Source: an uncultured Acetatifactor sp.
GTDB taxonomy: Bacteria > Bacillota > Clostridia > Lachnospirales > Lachnospiraceae
Direction of reading: 5' to 3'
NCBI GenBank assembly: GCA_910589035.1
Contig: CAJUSI010000098.1
Location: forward strand, 62,001 to 126,000
Length of the DNA: 64,000 nt
A program made the position numbers and the translations under genes. The notes under the pieces are model-generated. The model was not told where the DNA came from, ran no database searches, and was given only the letters and a program-made list of their open reading frames with translations. This document shows, in pieces, positions 42,503 to 51,986 of this stretch; positions within the stretch are counted from its first letter, which is position 1, and the number at the start of each line of letters is the position of its first letter.

Positions 42503-43063
42503 ATGAACGATGCAAAAATCGTGGAATTATACCTGAAGCGGGAAGAATCCGCCATCCGGCAGACTGCCGAAAAATACGGCCGCCGTCTGCGCAGCCTGTC
42601 CTGCGGCATCGTGGGAGATCTGTCCACAGCCGAGGAATGCGAAAACGATACCTATATGGAAGCCTGGAACTCCATTCCTCCCCACGAACCGAAGAAATAC
42701 CTGTACGCCTTTCTGGCCCGGATCATCCGGCATATTTCCATAGACCGCTGCCGCAGCCGCAGCAGGCTGAAGCGCAGCGCCTTTCTCTGTGAGCTTTCCG
42801 ACGAGCTGGAACAATGTATTCCGGCTCCGGACGACACAGAATGCCGCATTGACGATTATCTGCTGCGGGAGGCCATCAACGGCTTCCTGGGCACGCTGGA
42901 AGAAGAAAAGCGCAGCATCTTTCTGCGCCGCTACTGGTATCTGGATTCCGTCTCCGCAATCGCCGGGCGCTTTTCTCTTTCGGAGAGCAATGTAAAAACC
43001 ATACTGTTCCGCTGCCGCAGCCGGCTTCGGAGCTACCTTGAAAAGGAGGGCTATGATTTATGA
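42503..43063 (+). CDS. Sigma-70 family (ECF-type) RNA polymerase sigma factor
   Basis: A 186-residue protein with region 2 (residues 10-80, AEECENDTYMEAWNSIPP and RIIRHISIDRCRSR) and region 4 helix-turn-helix (about 130-180, YLDSVSAIAGRFSLSESNVKTILFRCRSRLR). It redirects polymerase to a stress regulon. The stop overlaps the start of the next gene (43060-43063), a membrane protein likely to be its anti-sigma or sensor. Confidence 0.92.
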   Translation: MNDAKIVELYLKREESAIRQTAEKYGRRLRSLSCGIVGDLSTAEECENDTYMEAWNSIPPHEPKKYLYAFLARIIRHISIDRCRSRSRLKRSAFLCELSDELEQCIPAPDDTECRIDDYLLREAINGFLGTLEEEKRSIFLRRYWYLDSVSAIAGRFSLSESNVKTILFRCRSRLRSYLEKEGYDL

Positions 43064-45078
43064 AGGGAAATGAATTTCTGGATAAAATGGAGCTTGTGGA
43101 CCCGGCTTATGTGGAGGCGGCTGACCAAATGCCAGGGAGCCGGGAACCAATAAACCGAAAGACCGAAGAGCAAAAAACTGAAGACCGGACGACAGCAGAA
43201 CAAAAACCAGCAGGGCAAAAAACTGAAAGCCGAACGCCAGCAGACAGAAAGCCGGACGGCGGGATAAAATATTTGCGAAGGTGGGCCGCTGCCGTATGCT
43301 TCTGTATAATATGCGGCGGCGCTCTCTTCACTCTGTCCCGGTTCTCCCGGGCCCTGCCGCCCAATACTGCCCCTTCCACCGCCGGACCGGAGGGAATGGG
43401 AACATCCCTGCCGGAAGAAAGTTCCTTCCAGGGAGACGGTTCTTTCCATGGGAACGATTCCTCTCAGGGAGGCGGTTCCTCCCGGGAAAACGATTCCACC
43501 GGCAATCTCTTCGCCTCCGCTCCCACCTCGGATACCTATGCGAACCTGGAGCAGCTCCTCTCCCGTCTGAGCAGCAGCGATTACCACGGGGAGGGAGATT
43601 TCCAGTCCTACGGATGCGGCGTTTCATCAGGCCTTCAGGCAGGGGGAAGGGACACTGTCAGCTCCGGCGAGTACACCTATCAGCTCTCCCCGGAGAAGGA
43701 AATCCGTATCTATAAGAACGGTGCACAGATCGGTTCTCTGCCCTCCCCGGCAGACTATCTGTTCCTCTCCGGGAACCGGCTGGCTGCCGTGCGCACAATG
43801 CAGGAAGGACTCGGACCGGATTCCGCAGACAGCGCCTATGTGGATATCTACGATCTGAGCCGCCCGGACACTCCGGAATTTCTGGAATGCTTTGTCCAGC
43901 AGGGCAGCATAACAGCCTGCTTTCTTCAGGATACCGTGCTCTGCCTTATGACCTCTGACGGGGTATGCGCCTGCGGCTGGTCAAGGCTGAAAAACAACGC
44001 GGATTACATCCCGGATCTCTCCCGGGGCAACAGGCGGACTCTTAAGGGCATCGAATGGACACAGGAGGAAATCCGTATTCTCGGCGAACCCTCCAGGGTC
44101 AAATATGTGGCGGTAACCAATATCGACATTATCCAATCGGAAGTCATCGGAAAATGCGCCTACTACGGCGATATTGAGGATGTCTTCTACGGCCCGGGCT
44201 GGTATGCCTTCTGCACCGAATCCGTCACGGACAGGATCCTTTCTCTTCCGGAGCTGTACACCTTTGATTTCTCCATGGAATATACCGGAAAAGCAGATAC
44301 CTCCCGGCTGTTCGGACTGGAGAAGACGGTAACCCTTCAAAACGGCAGCCGGCCGGCAGGCGAATATCCGGATATCGTATCCGTTTCCCGCTGCGGAGAA
44401 ATCTGGACAATTCTCGGACTGTACCGGACCCTGTCGGATACGGGAGATCTCCGTGGGGAACTTTTTGCCGCAGCCTATGACCCGGCGTCCGGCCGGATCC
44501 GGCATGCCATGGCCTCCGTACCGGAATCCTCCTTCTCCATAGATGATGTGTTCTGGGAAGAGAAACGGGCAATTGTCTCCGCCGGTTTTTCCCCCGCCGG
44601 CAGCGACGGCCGGGAGGAAAAAGCCCGGATTATTTTCGCGGAATTCGACGAAACGGAAATTGTCTTCCAGGTAAGCGATCTTCTCTGCGACAGGGTGAGA
44701 GGCATCGATATGGTATACTGGATGGGAAATCCCTTTGGATTCATCCGCCCCTTTCTCAGCCTTGGAAACGGCATTTATCTGCGATACAACAGCGTTCCGG
44801 ACGGATTTGACATCTATGATTTCCGGGATTCCTCCCGGCCGGAATGCCTTTACCGCTCCGAAGGAAATCCCGCCCGGGGATATCGGCTCGATTTTGAAAA
44901 CCGGGTCTATGACAATCATACCGTTGGGGTGAAAATGCTTCTTGCGGAAAACGGGGATTACCGGAATGCGGCGGAAGTCTGGTGCATCTATTCCGTCGAT
45001 CCCTACGGCGAAGAACCAATGAAAAAGCTGAAGGAATATAAAGGCGAGGGCGTGGACTATACCGCCATCGTTCCTTAG
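43060..45078 (+). CDS. Membrane-anchored propeller protein, putative anti-sigma/sensor
   Basis: A 672-residue protein. About 70 cytoplasmic residues, including degenerate Lys/Thr/Glu repeats (KTEEQKTEDR, TTAEQKPAGQ, KTESRTPADR), are followed by a membrane segment (about 71-93), a Ser/Gly/Asp linker with 6-residue repeats (SFQGDG, SFHGND, SSQGGG), and an outer domain of about 520 residues resembling the Beta_propel family. The ATGA overlap with the sigma gene suggests co-regulation. That it restrains the sigma factor is inferred only from position and topology. Confidence 0.75.
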   Translation: MKGNEFLDKMELVDPAYVEAADQMPGSREPINRKTEEQKTEDRTTAEQKPAGQKTESRTPADRKPDGGIKYLRRWAAAVCFCIICGGALFTLSRFSRALPPNTAPSTAGPEGMGTSLPEESSFQGDGSFHGNDSSQGGGSSRENDSTGNLFASAPTSDTYANLEQLLSRLSSSDYHGEGDFQSYGCGVSSGLQAGGRDTVSSGEYTYQLSPEKEIRIYKNGAQIGSLPSPADYLFLSGNRLAAVRTMQEGLGPDSADSAYVDIYDLSRPDTPEFLECFVQQGSITACFLQDTVLCLMTSDGVCACGWSRLKNNADYIPDLSRGNRRTLKGIEWTQEEIRILGEPSRVKYVAVTNIDIIQSEVIGKCAYYGDIEDVFYGPGWYAFCTESVTDRILSLPELYTFDFSMEYTGKADTSRLFGLEKTVTLQNGSRPAGEYPDIVSVSRCGEIWTILGLYRTLSDTGDLRGELFAAAYDPASGRIRHAMASVPESSFSIDDVFWEEKRAIVSAGFSPAGSDGREEKARIIFAEFDETEIVFQVSDLLCDRVRGIDMVYWMGNPFGFIRPFLSLGNGIYLRYNSVPDGFDIYDFRDSSRPECLYRSEGNPARGYRLDFENRVYDNHTVGVKMLLAENGDYRNAAEVWCIYSVDPYGEEPMKKLKEYKGEGVDYTAIVP

Positions 45079-45105
45079 GCGCTTAACAGGGAAGTCCTGC
45101 CTTCT

Positions 45106-46038
45106 CTACAGCTTCTGGCTGAAGATATTCTTGTAGCCCTCCCCGTAGATCTCCGAGGCGCTGGTGATGATGGTGAATGCTTTCGGATCCTCTTCCCGCA
45201 CAATCTCCTCCAGCTTGGGCGAAAGGTGCTTTTTCAGTATGCACAGCATCACCTTCTTCTCCCTGCCGCTGTAAGCCCCATAACCGGAGAGATAGGTCGC
45301 GCTGCTGTCCAGCTCCTCAAGAATCCGTTTTGCAATGGTTTCGTGATTGTCGCTTACGATAAAGAACATTTTCGCGCCGTCCCTGCCGTACAGAACCACA
45401 TCCAGGAGCAGAGAATTGATGCATACCACCAGACCCGCATACAATGCCGTATCAATATTCTGGAATACAAAGGCGGAGGCTGCCACAATGAAGGCATCCG
45501 TCACCAGAAAGAGGAAGCCCGTCTTCAAATGGGGAAGGCGGAGACGGAGAAGCTTTACAATGATATCCGTCCCTCCGGAGGTGCCCCCGGCTTTGAATAC
45601 AAGGCCCAGTCCCAGGGCCATCAGGGAGCCTCCTGCCACGGCCGCCAGAAAGGGATCGGCGGTCACGGCTCCCAGAGGCACCAGAAGGTTCGTAATCAGA
45701 GAAGTAACCAGCGTGCAGTAAATAGTGGAAAAGATAAAGCGCAGCCCGAATTTCCACATTCCCAGCAGCAGGATGGGGATATTCACCGCAAACATCCAGG
45801 TACCTGTCTCCAGACCCGTAATCCTGTTCAGAATGATGGCGATACCCGTAACTCCGCCGGGAGCCAGGGAATTGGGATCCAGGAACATACTCACGGCGAC
45901 GGCATAAACTGCCGATCCTGCCGTAATCATCATATAGTCCAAAGCCTTGCGCTTCAGGCTCTTCTTCTCCTCATAACGGATTTCATTTTCCTGCTCTCTG
46001 CTCAGTTTCATGTCCACACTCCATACCTGCCGGTTCAT
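45106..46038 (-). CDS. YitT-family membrane protein (DUF2179)
   Basis: A 310-residue protein: five to six membrane segments (about residues 35-190) with the family motifs LDPNSLAPGGVTGIAII and FKAGGTSGGTDIIVKLL, then a cytoplasmic DUF2179 domain (about 225-305, MFFIVSDNHETIAKRIL). Role unproven. An internal start at 46011 (MKLSREQ) is equally possible. It converges with the propeller gene. Confidence 0.92.
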   Translation of the reverse strand: MNRQVWSVDMKLSREQENEIRYEEKKSLKRKALDYMMITAGSAVYAVAVSMFLDPNSLAPGGVTGIAIILNRITGLETGTWMFAVNIPILLLGMWKFGLRFIFSTIYCTLVTSLITNLLVPLGAVTADPFLAAVAGGSLMALGLGLVFKAGGTSGGTDIIVKLLRLRLPHLKTGFLFLVTDAFIVAASAFVFQNIDTALYAGLVVCINSLLLDVVLYGRDGAKMFFIVSDNHETIAKRILEELDSSATYLSGYGAYSGREKKVMLCILKKHLSPKLEEIVREEDPKAFTIITSASEIYGEGYKNIFSQKL

Positions 46039-46069
46039 ATGATTTCCGGCCTTTCCCCGCCGTCCTGTC

Positions 46070-47284
46070 CTATATAGCCGTCCTCACCATCTCAGTGGGA
46101 TAGCCGCCCTCTTCCAGAGCCTCTATAATCCTGCGTTTATGCTCCGTTCCGAAGGCCTCAATGGTGATGCGCAGTTCCACGGCCGTGTTCCTGTTAATGG
46201 TTATAAATTGATTATGCTCCAGCTTCACCACATTGCCGTGCACCTCCGCGATAATGCCGGAAACCTTATGCAGTTCTCCCGGTTTATCCGGCAGCAGGAT
46301 GGATATGGTAAAGACTCTGTCCCTTATGATCAGCCCCTGCTGCACCACCGAGGCCATGGTGGTCACATCCATATTACCCCCGCTTAAGATGGAGACGATC
46401 TTTTTGTTCTTCACATCCATATGCTTAAGTGCCGCAACCGTCAAAAGCCCGGAATTCTCCACAATTGTCTTGTGATTTTCCACCATATCCAGGAAGGAAA
46501 CCACCAGTTCCTCATCCTCCACGGTAATGATATCATCCAGATATTTCTGCAGATAAGGGAACAGCTTTCCGCCGGGCGTCTTCACCGCCGTTCCGTCCGC
46601 AATGGTATCCACCCCCGGAAGGGTGATGACTCTGCCCTCCTTCAAGGACTCCTGCATGCAGTTGGCTCCGGCGGGTTCCACCCCTATCACCTTAATCTTT
46701 GGATTCAAAAGCTTCGCCAGTGCGGATACCCCGGTAGCCAGCCCGCCTCCTCCGATGGGGACCAGAATATAATCCACCAGCGGAAGCTCCTTGATAATCT
46801 CCATGGCAATCGTCCCCTGACCGGTAGCCACATCCAGATCGTCAAAGGGATGGATAAAAGTATACCCGCGTTCCTCTGCCAGCTCATAGGCCTTTTCACA
46901 TGCCTCATCATACACATCTCCGTATAGCACCACCTCCGCTCCATAGCCCTTGGTACGGTTCACCTTGATCAGAGGCGTAGCGGTGGGCATTACAATCGTG
47001 GCCTTTGCCCCGTAAGCCTTTGCCGCATAAGCCACACCCTGGGCATGATTCCCCGCGGAAGCGGTGATCAGCCCCTTTGCCCTGTCCTCGTCGGAGAGTG
47101 TGCTCATTTTATAATATGCTCCCCGAAGCTTATACGCTCCCGTCAGCTGCATATTTTCCGGCTTTAAGTAAACTTTATTTCCCGTCCGGGCACTCAGATA
47201 CTCACTGTAGATCAGCTTGGTCTCCAATGTTACCTTTCTCACGATCTCCGAAGCCTCCTCAAATTTCTGCAAGGAGATTTCCAT
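46070..47284 (-). CDS. ilvA: Threonine ammonia-lyase
   Basis: About 404 residues from MEISLQKFEEAS (AGGAAGG site); upstream ATGs at 47311 and 47320 are alternatives. A PLP enzyme converting threonine to 2-oxobutanoate, the entry to isoleucine. The PLP-Lys lies in TGAYKLRGA, the phosphate loop in GGGGLATGVSALAKLL, with a C-terminal ACT domain (about 325-400). The short single-ACT form resembles the catabolic type. No ilv genes adjoin. Confidence 0.93.
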   Translation of the reverse strand: MEISLQKFEEASEIVRKVTLETKLIYSEYLSARTGNKVYLKPENMQLTGAYKLRGAYYKMSTLSDEDRAKGLITASAGNHAQGVAYAAKAYGAKATIVMPTATPLIKVNRTKGYGAEVVLYGDVYDEACEKAYELAEERGYTFIHPFDDLDVATGQGTIAMEIIKELPLVDYILVPIGGGGLATGVSALAKLLNPKIKVIGVEPAGANCMQESLKEGRVITLPGVDTIADGTAVKTPGGKLFPYLQKYLDDIITVEDEELVVSFLDMVENHKTIVENSGLLTVAALKHMDVKNKKIVSILSGGNMDVTTMASVVQQGLIIRDRVFTISILLPDKPGELHKVSGIIAEVHGNVVKLEHNQFITINRNTAVELRITIEAFGTEHKRRIIEALEEGGYPTEMVRTAI

Positions 47285-47332
47285 GTCTGTTTCCTTCCTC
47301 TCTTCTTCCATTATGTTCATCCTTTCTGTTTT

Positions 47333-48292
47333 CTATCCTTCCCGATCCACCGACCCATCCTCCATCTTCACATCAAAGAGGGCGTTTACAAACTCATCCG
47401 AATCAAATTTCTGAAGATCGTCGATGCTCTCGCCCACACCGATATACTTTACCGGAACCTTCAGCTCCGACTGAATGGCAACTGCGATTCCTCCTTTCGC
47501 CGTTCCGTCCATCTTCGTCAGAATAATCCCCGTCAAATCCGCCACTTCTCCGAACTCTCTGGCCTGCACCAGCGCATTCTGCCCCGTAGTACCGTCCAGG
47601 ACAATCAGATTCTCCCTGTGGGCATCGGGAAATTCTCTGTCCACAATGCGGTTCATCTTGCGAAGCTCCTCCATGAGATTCTTTTTATTGTGCAGCCGCC
47701 CCGCGGTATCGATCAGCAGGACATCCACCCCTCTGGCTTTCGCCGCATTGGCTGCGTCAAAGACAACGCTGGCCGGATCCGCTCCTTCGTTTCCTCCCAC
47801 CATGGGCACATCTGCACGCCTGGCCCATTCCGCCAGCTGGTCTCCGGCAGCGGCCCGGAAGGTATCCGCTGCGGCGATGAGCACCTTTCTTCCATCCTCC
47901 TTGAACTTGCCCGCAAGCTTGCCCACGGAAGTTGTCTTGCCCACGCCGTTGACACCGATCACCATAATGACCGACTGCTTCTTCTCGAAGTCATAGGCGT
48001 CCTCATTCACCCGCATCTGCTCCTTAATTCCCTCTATCAGCAGCTGCTTGCATTCCTGAGGCTCTCTGATATGCTGTTCCCTGATCTGCTCCTTCAGACG
48101 ATTTACAATCCCGGTAGTGGCATTTACGCCGATATCCCCCATAATGAGAATTTCTTCCAGCTCCTCATAGAAGTCATCATCAATGGCAGAAAAGCCGTTA
48201 AAAAGGGAATCGATCCCTCTTACAATATTGTTTCTTGTCTTTGTCAGACCTTCCTTCAGTCTGGCAAAAAAGCCTCTCTTTCCCTCGCTCAT
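47333..48292 (-). CDS. ftsY: Signal recognition particle receptor FtsY
   Basis: About 319 residues from MSEGKRGFFARLKEGL, the usual start of clostridial FtsY; a TTG at 48316 is possible. GTPase: G1 GVNGVGKTTSVGKLA near residue 118, DTAGR near 201, TKMDG near 262. It receives SRP-ribosome complexes at the membrane. A strong AAAGGAG plus ATG at 48335 opens a 45-codon frame overlapping the ftsY start, so coupled translation is likely. It follows smc. Confidence 0.95.
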   Translation of the reverse strand: MSEGKRGFFARLKEGLTKTRNNIVRGIDSLFNGFSAIDDDFYEELEEILIMGDIGVNATTGIVNRLKEQIREQHIREPQECKQLLIEGIKEQMRVNEDAYDFEKKQSVIMVIGVNGVGKTTSVGKLAGKFKEDGRKVLIAAADTFRAAAGDQLAEWARRADVPMVGGNEGADPASVVFDAANAAKARGVDVLLIDTAGRLHNKKNLMEELRKMNRIVDREFPDAHRENLIVLDGTTGQNALVQAREFGEVADLTGIILTKMDGTAKGGIAVAIQSELKVPVKYIGVGESIDDLQKFDSDEFVNALFDVKMEDGSVDREG

Positions 48293-48382
48293 CCTCTCGA
48301 CACGCTCCCTTCCCAAAATAATTCCCTGCTGCCATGATCTCCTTTCTGCAGAATTCTTTCGTACCGTAATGCTCTCCGTATC

Positions 48383-48433
48383 ATGATACGTATGTATTAT
48401 AATACGTATGTATTATGATACATTTGTATCATG
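48383..48433. repeat. Three tandem 16-bp near-palindromic repeats between smc and ftsY
   Basis: Units ATGATACGTATGTATT, ATAATACGTATGTATT and ATGATACATTTGTATC (48383-48398, -48414, -48430) followed by ATG. Each unit has a GATAC...GTATC-like symmetry, so they can form several alternative small hairpins. They are AT-rich against the surrounding DNA and overlap the smc stop. Confidence 0.75.
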
Positions 48434-51400
48434 TCAGTTCTTTATCGATCAGGTTCACGCTCACCAGCGTGGAAACTCCCTTCTCCTGCATGGTAATGCC
48501 ATATAGCCGGTCCACCTGCTCCATGGTGCCTCTTCTGTGTGTAATGACAATAAACTGAGTGTTTTTTGTCAACTTATGCAGGTATTTCGCGAACCGCCCT
48601 ACATTGGAATCATCCAGCGCCGCCTCTATCTCGTCCAGCAGGCAGAAAGGAGAAGGCTTAAGATTCTGAATGGCAAACAGCAGCGCGATGGCTGTCAATG
48701 CCTTCTCTCCGCCGGACAGCTGCATCATATTCTGAAGCTTTTTCCCCGGCGGCTGGGCAATAATGCGGATACCCGCTTCCAGAATATCCTCGTCCGGCAT
48801 CAGCTCCAGCGTGCCCTTGCCCCCGCCGAACAATTCCTTGAATACCTTGTCGAATTCCCTGCAAATCTCCGCAAACTTCTCCGAAAACTGCTTCCTCATG
48901 GCGGAGTCCAGCTCTTCAATAATGCCCTCCAGAGTCTTCTCCGCTTCCACCAGATCATCCCTCTGGGTCTTCATGAAGGTGAATCTCTCCATCAGGGCCC
49001 TGTAATCCTCAATGGCGTTCACATTCACATCCCCCAGCTTCCTGATCTGTTCCTTCAGGGAAGAGATCTCCTTTTTCATGGAAGGAAGATCCGTCATGTT
49101 CTCATTTCGCAATGTGGCCGCATCGCTCAGAGTGATCTCATACTCGTCCCACATATAATTAATCTGGGATTCCATGGATTCCTCCATCTTCTCCTTCTGG
49201 GCATTTAAACGGTAAACTTCCTTGTCCAGAGCGTTCCGCTTTTCGGAGAGCTCCTCCCGTCTGGCAAAAAAGCTTTTCTGCCTGGCGGACAGCTCCTCTC
49301 TCTGTTCCATGGATTCCTTCAGCTTTGTCTCCGATTCGCTCTGCGCATCATGGGCCGCTGCAATGGTCCTGCCGATCTCCAGGATACTCTCCTGTCTGCG
49401 CTGCGTCTCTGCGCTGTTCTCCGTCAGCGCCTGCAGGATTTCCGCAAGCTCAGCCCGGGCCCTTTGAAGTTCCCCTTCAATACGGTCCACATTATTCTGC
49501 TTGAATTCCAGGGTCTGCCGCATTTTCTCCACTTTTAACTCCCATTCGGAGACTGATGCCGCCGCCGCAGACTCCTCCCGGTGTTCTTCTTCCAGCTGTG
49601 CCTGAAGGGATGCAATTCTCTCCTGGGTATTCTTCTCCAGCTCCTCGCTTGCCTGAAGCTCTCTTCCGGTATCTTCCTTCTCCTTCCGGATTTCCAGAAT
49701 CTTCTCCCCGATCTCCCGCTCCTCCGTCCTGAGCGAGGCTGCGCTCTTCGCTTCCTCCTCCATACGCTCCCTGGCCTGGCTGATACCAAGTCTGGCAGTA
49801 TTCTGCTCTATGGATTTACGCTGGATCTCATTCTTTACCGCCTCCAGGTCCACACGCAGTCTGGTTCTTCTAGCCTTGGTATTTTCAATATCCTCTTCCA
49901 TCTCCCGGACGGAAGAGAGAAGCTTTCTCACCCGCTCCTCCAATTCGTCGATCTCCCGTCTTCTTCCCAGGAGATTGCTGTTATTTTTATAAGCACCTCC
50001 GCTGATAGCCCCTCCGGGAGTTAAGAGTTCTCCCTCCAATGTGACCATACGGATGCTGTGACGATATTTTGCCGCAAGCTCCACCGCATGATCCACATTG
50101 TCGATCACCAGGATGTTTCCCAGCAGAGAAGCCGCCACATCACGGTATTTATCATCTGTACGAACTAATGTATCCGCCGTACCGATGACTCCCCTGCCGG
50201 AGAGCGCCTCTGTATTGGCAAATTTCCTGGGATTTTTGACACTTGTCAAAGGCAGAAATGTGGCGCGCCCCAGCTTATTCTTTTTCAGATAGCCGATCAT
50301 TCTTTTGGCGGTATCCTCATTGTCCGTGACAATATTCTGTATGCTTCCGCCCAATGCCGTCTCGATGGCGGTCTCATATTTCTTTTCCACCTGTATAATA
50401 TCCGCCACAACGCCGATAATACCCTTCTCTGTCTCCCGCCGCTCCATCACCTTTTTGACGCTTCCGCCGTAGCCCTCATAGCGCTCTGCCAGATTGGTCA
50501 GCGCTTCCAGCCTGGATTTCTCCATATGATATGCGCTCTTGGTTTCCTGCAGTCCCGCGTCCTTTTGGGTCAGCTGCTGCCGAAAAGTACCCAGTTCCTG
50601 TTCCAGTCCGGCCTCCCGGACTTTCAGCCCGCTGATTTCCTCTGTGACGGCGGCAAATTCAGCTTCCAGATTTCTGATGGATTCCTCCCTGGCAGCCTCA
50701 TCGGACTTTGCCCGCAGAAGCCTTGAATTCAGCTCCGCCCTTCTGATGTTCACCTGCTCCATCATGGTATCGAAGCGCCCCATCCTGGACTTGATGGTAG
50801 CCCTCTGATTCAGTTCGTTAATGATGATATTCTTGCCGGCTTCCATATCATCATTCAGCTGTGCAATCCTCCTCTGTACCTCCTCCAGCCTGGCCCTCAC
50901 GGCATTGGCATCGGCATTGAGACCTCGCACCCGGGCATCCGTCTCCTCCTTTTCCCCCAGCAGATTATCCCGGTCCCGTTCTTTGGCGGTTATCTCCTCC
51001 TGCAGCGTATTCCGTCGGTTTGTCAGATGCGCTTCATTGCCCTTTGCCGAATTAATCTGCTCCTTCAGCACATTGATCTCGCCCTCCAGCTTCCCTCGCG
51101 TAAGGCCCGCATCCGTGGCGGTGGACCTTGCCTCCTCGATTACCTTCTCAAGCCTCTCGATTTCCTCCTGAATGCTTTCATATTCTTCCTTAATGCTCTC
51201 GTAAGCCCGGCTTGTCCCGGAGAGTTCCTCACCCGCATGAGCGCATTTTTCCTCCGCCTCTTTCAGCTGTTCCCTTAATCTGGAATTCTCCAGGAGAAAT
51301 ACGTTTACGTCAAGAGTTTTCAGTTCCTCTCTCTTTCGCAGATATGTTCTGGCCGTTTCCGCCTGGCGCTCCAGGGGGCCGGTCTGCCGTTCAAGTTCGG

Positions 51401-51986
51401 ACAGAATATCGTTGACGCGGACCAGATTCTGTTTTTCGTTTTCCAGCTTGGCCTGGGCCGCCACCTTTCTGCGTTTGAATTTCACAATTCCTGCCGCCTC
51501 GTCAAAAAGCTCCCTGCGTTCCTCCGGTTTGCCGCTCAGGATTTTATCGATCTGTCCCTGGCCAATGATGGAATACCCCTCCTTGCCGATGCCGGTGTCA
51601 TAAAACAGCTCATTGACATCCTTCAGCCGGCAGGGACTTCCGTTAATCAGATATTCACTTTCTCCGGAACGGTAGATCCGCCTGGCCACCGTCACCTCAT
51701 TGAAATCGATGCTCAGCTGCCGGTCGGCATTATCCAGCGTAATGGCCACATAGGCATAGCTTAACGGCTTCCTGTTCTCCGTTCCCGAGAAAATGACATC
51801 CTGCATACTGGCGCCCCGCAGCTGCTTCACCCGCTGCTCGCCCAGAACCCAGCGGACCGCGTCCGCCACATTGCTTTTTCCGCTCCCGTTGGGCCCCACG
51901 ATTCCCGTGATCCCATTGTGGAACTGGAAATTGATTTTATTTGCAAAGGATTTAAACCCCTGTACCTCAATATTTTTTAAATACAT
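48429..51986 (-). CDS. smc: Chromosome segregation protein SMC
   Basis: An 1185-residue SMC ATPase that compacts and segregates chromosomes with ScpAB. N-terminal head with Walker A GPNGSGKSN (residues 32-40); coiled coil about 170-500; hinge about 515-640 (EGYGGSVKKVM ... GAISGGAYKNNSN); second coil about 670-1000; C-terminal head with signature LSGGEKALTAIALLF and Walker B CLLDEIEAALDD. Full length. Overlaps rnc by about 10 bp. Confidence 0.97.
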   Translation of the reverse strand: MYLKNIEVQGFKSFANKINFQFHNGITGIVGPNGSGKSNVADAVRWVLGEQRVKQLRGASMQDVIFSGTENRKPLSYAYVAITLDNADRQLSIDFNEVTVARRIYRSGESEYLINGSPCRLKDVNELFYDTGIGKEGYSIIGQGQIDKILSGKPEERRELFDEAAGIVKFKRRKVAAQAKLENEKQNLVRVNDILSELERQTGPLERQAETARTYLRKREELKTLDVNVFLLENSRLREQLKEAEEKCAHAGEELSGTSRAYESIKEEYESIQEEIERLEKVIEEARSTATDAGLTRGKLEGEINVLKEQINSAKGNEAHLTNRRNTLQEEITAKERDRDNLLGEKEETDARVRGLNADANAVRARLEEVQRRIAQLNDDMEAGKNIIINELNQRATIKSRMGRFDTMMEQVNIRRAELNSRLLRAKSDEAAREESIRNLEAEFAAVTEEISGLKVREAGLEQELGTFRQQLTQKDAGLQETKSAYHMEKSRLEALTNLAERYEGYGGSVKKVMERRETEKGIIGVVADIIQVEKKYETAIETALGGSIQNIVTDNEDTAKRMIGYLKKNKLGRATFLPLTSVKNPRKFANTEALSGRGVIGTADTLVRTDDKYRDVAASLLGNILVIDNVDHAVELAAKYRHSIRMVTLEGELLTPGGAISGGAYKNNSNLLGRRREIDELEERVRKLLSSVREMEEDIENTKARRTRLRVDLEAVKNEIQRKSIEQNTARLGISQARERMEEEAKSAASLRTEEREIGEKILEIRKEKEDTGRELQASEELEKNTQERIASLQAQLEEEHREESAAAASVSEWELKVEKMRQTLEFKQNNVDRIEGELQRARAELAEILQALTENSAETQRRQESILEIGRTIAAAHDAQSESETKLKESMEQREELSARQKSFFARREELSEKRNALDKEVYRLNAQKEKMEESMESQINYMWDEYEITLSDAATLRNENMTDLPSMKKEISSLKEQIRKLGDVNVNAIEDYRALMERFTFMKTQRDDLVEAEKTLEGIIEELDSAMRKQFSEKFAEICREFDKVFKELFGGGKGTLELMPDEDILEAGIRIIAQPPGKKLQNMMQLSGGEKALTAIALLFAIQNLKPSPFCLLDEIEAALDDSNVGRFAKYLHKLTKNTQFIVITHRRGTMEQVDRLYGITMQEKGVSTLVSVNLIDKELT

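Noticed and set aside
47321..47332. T-box leader before ilvA
   Set aside because: ilvA starts only a few bases after ftsY-side sequence with no room for a T-box.
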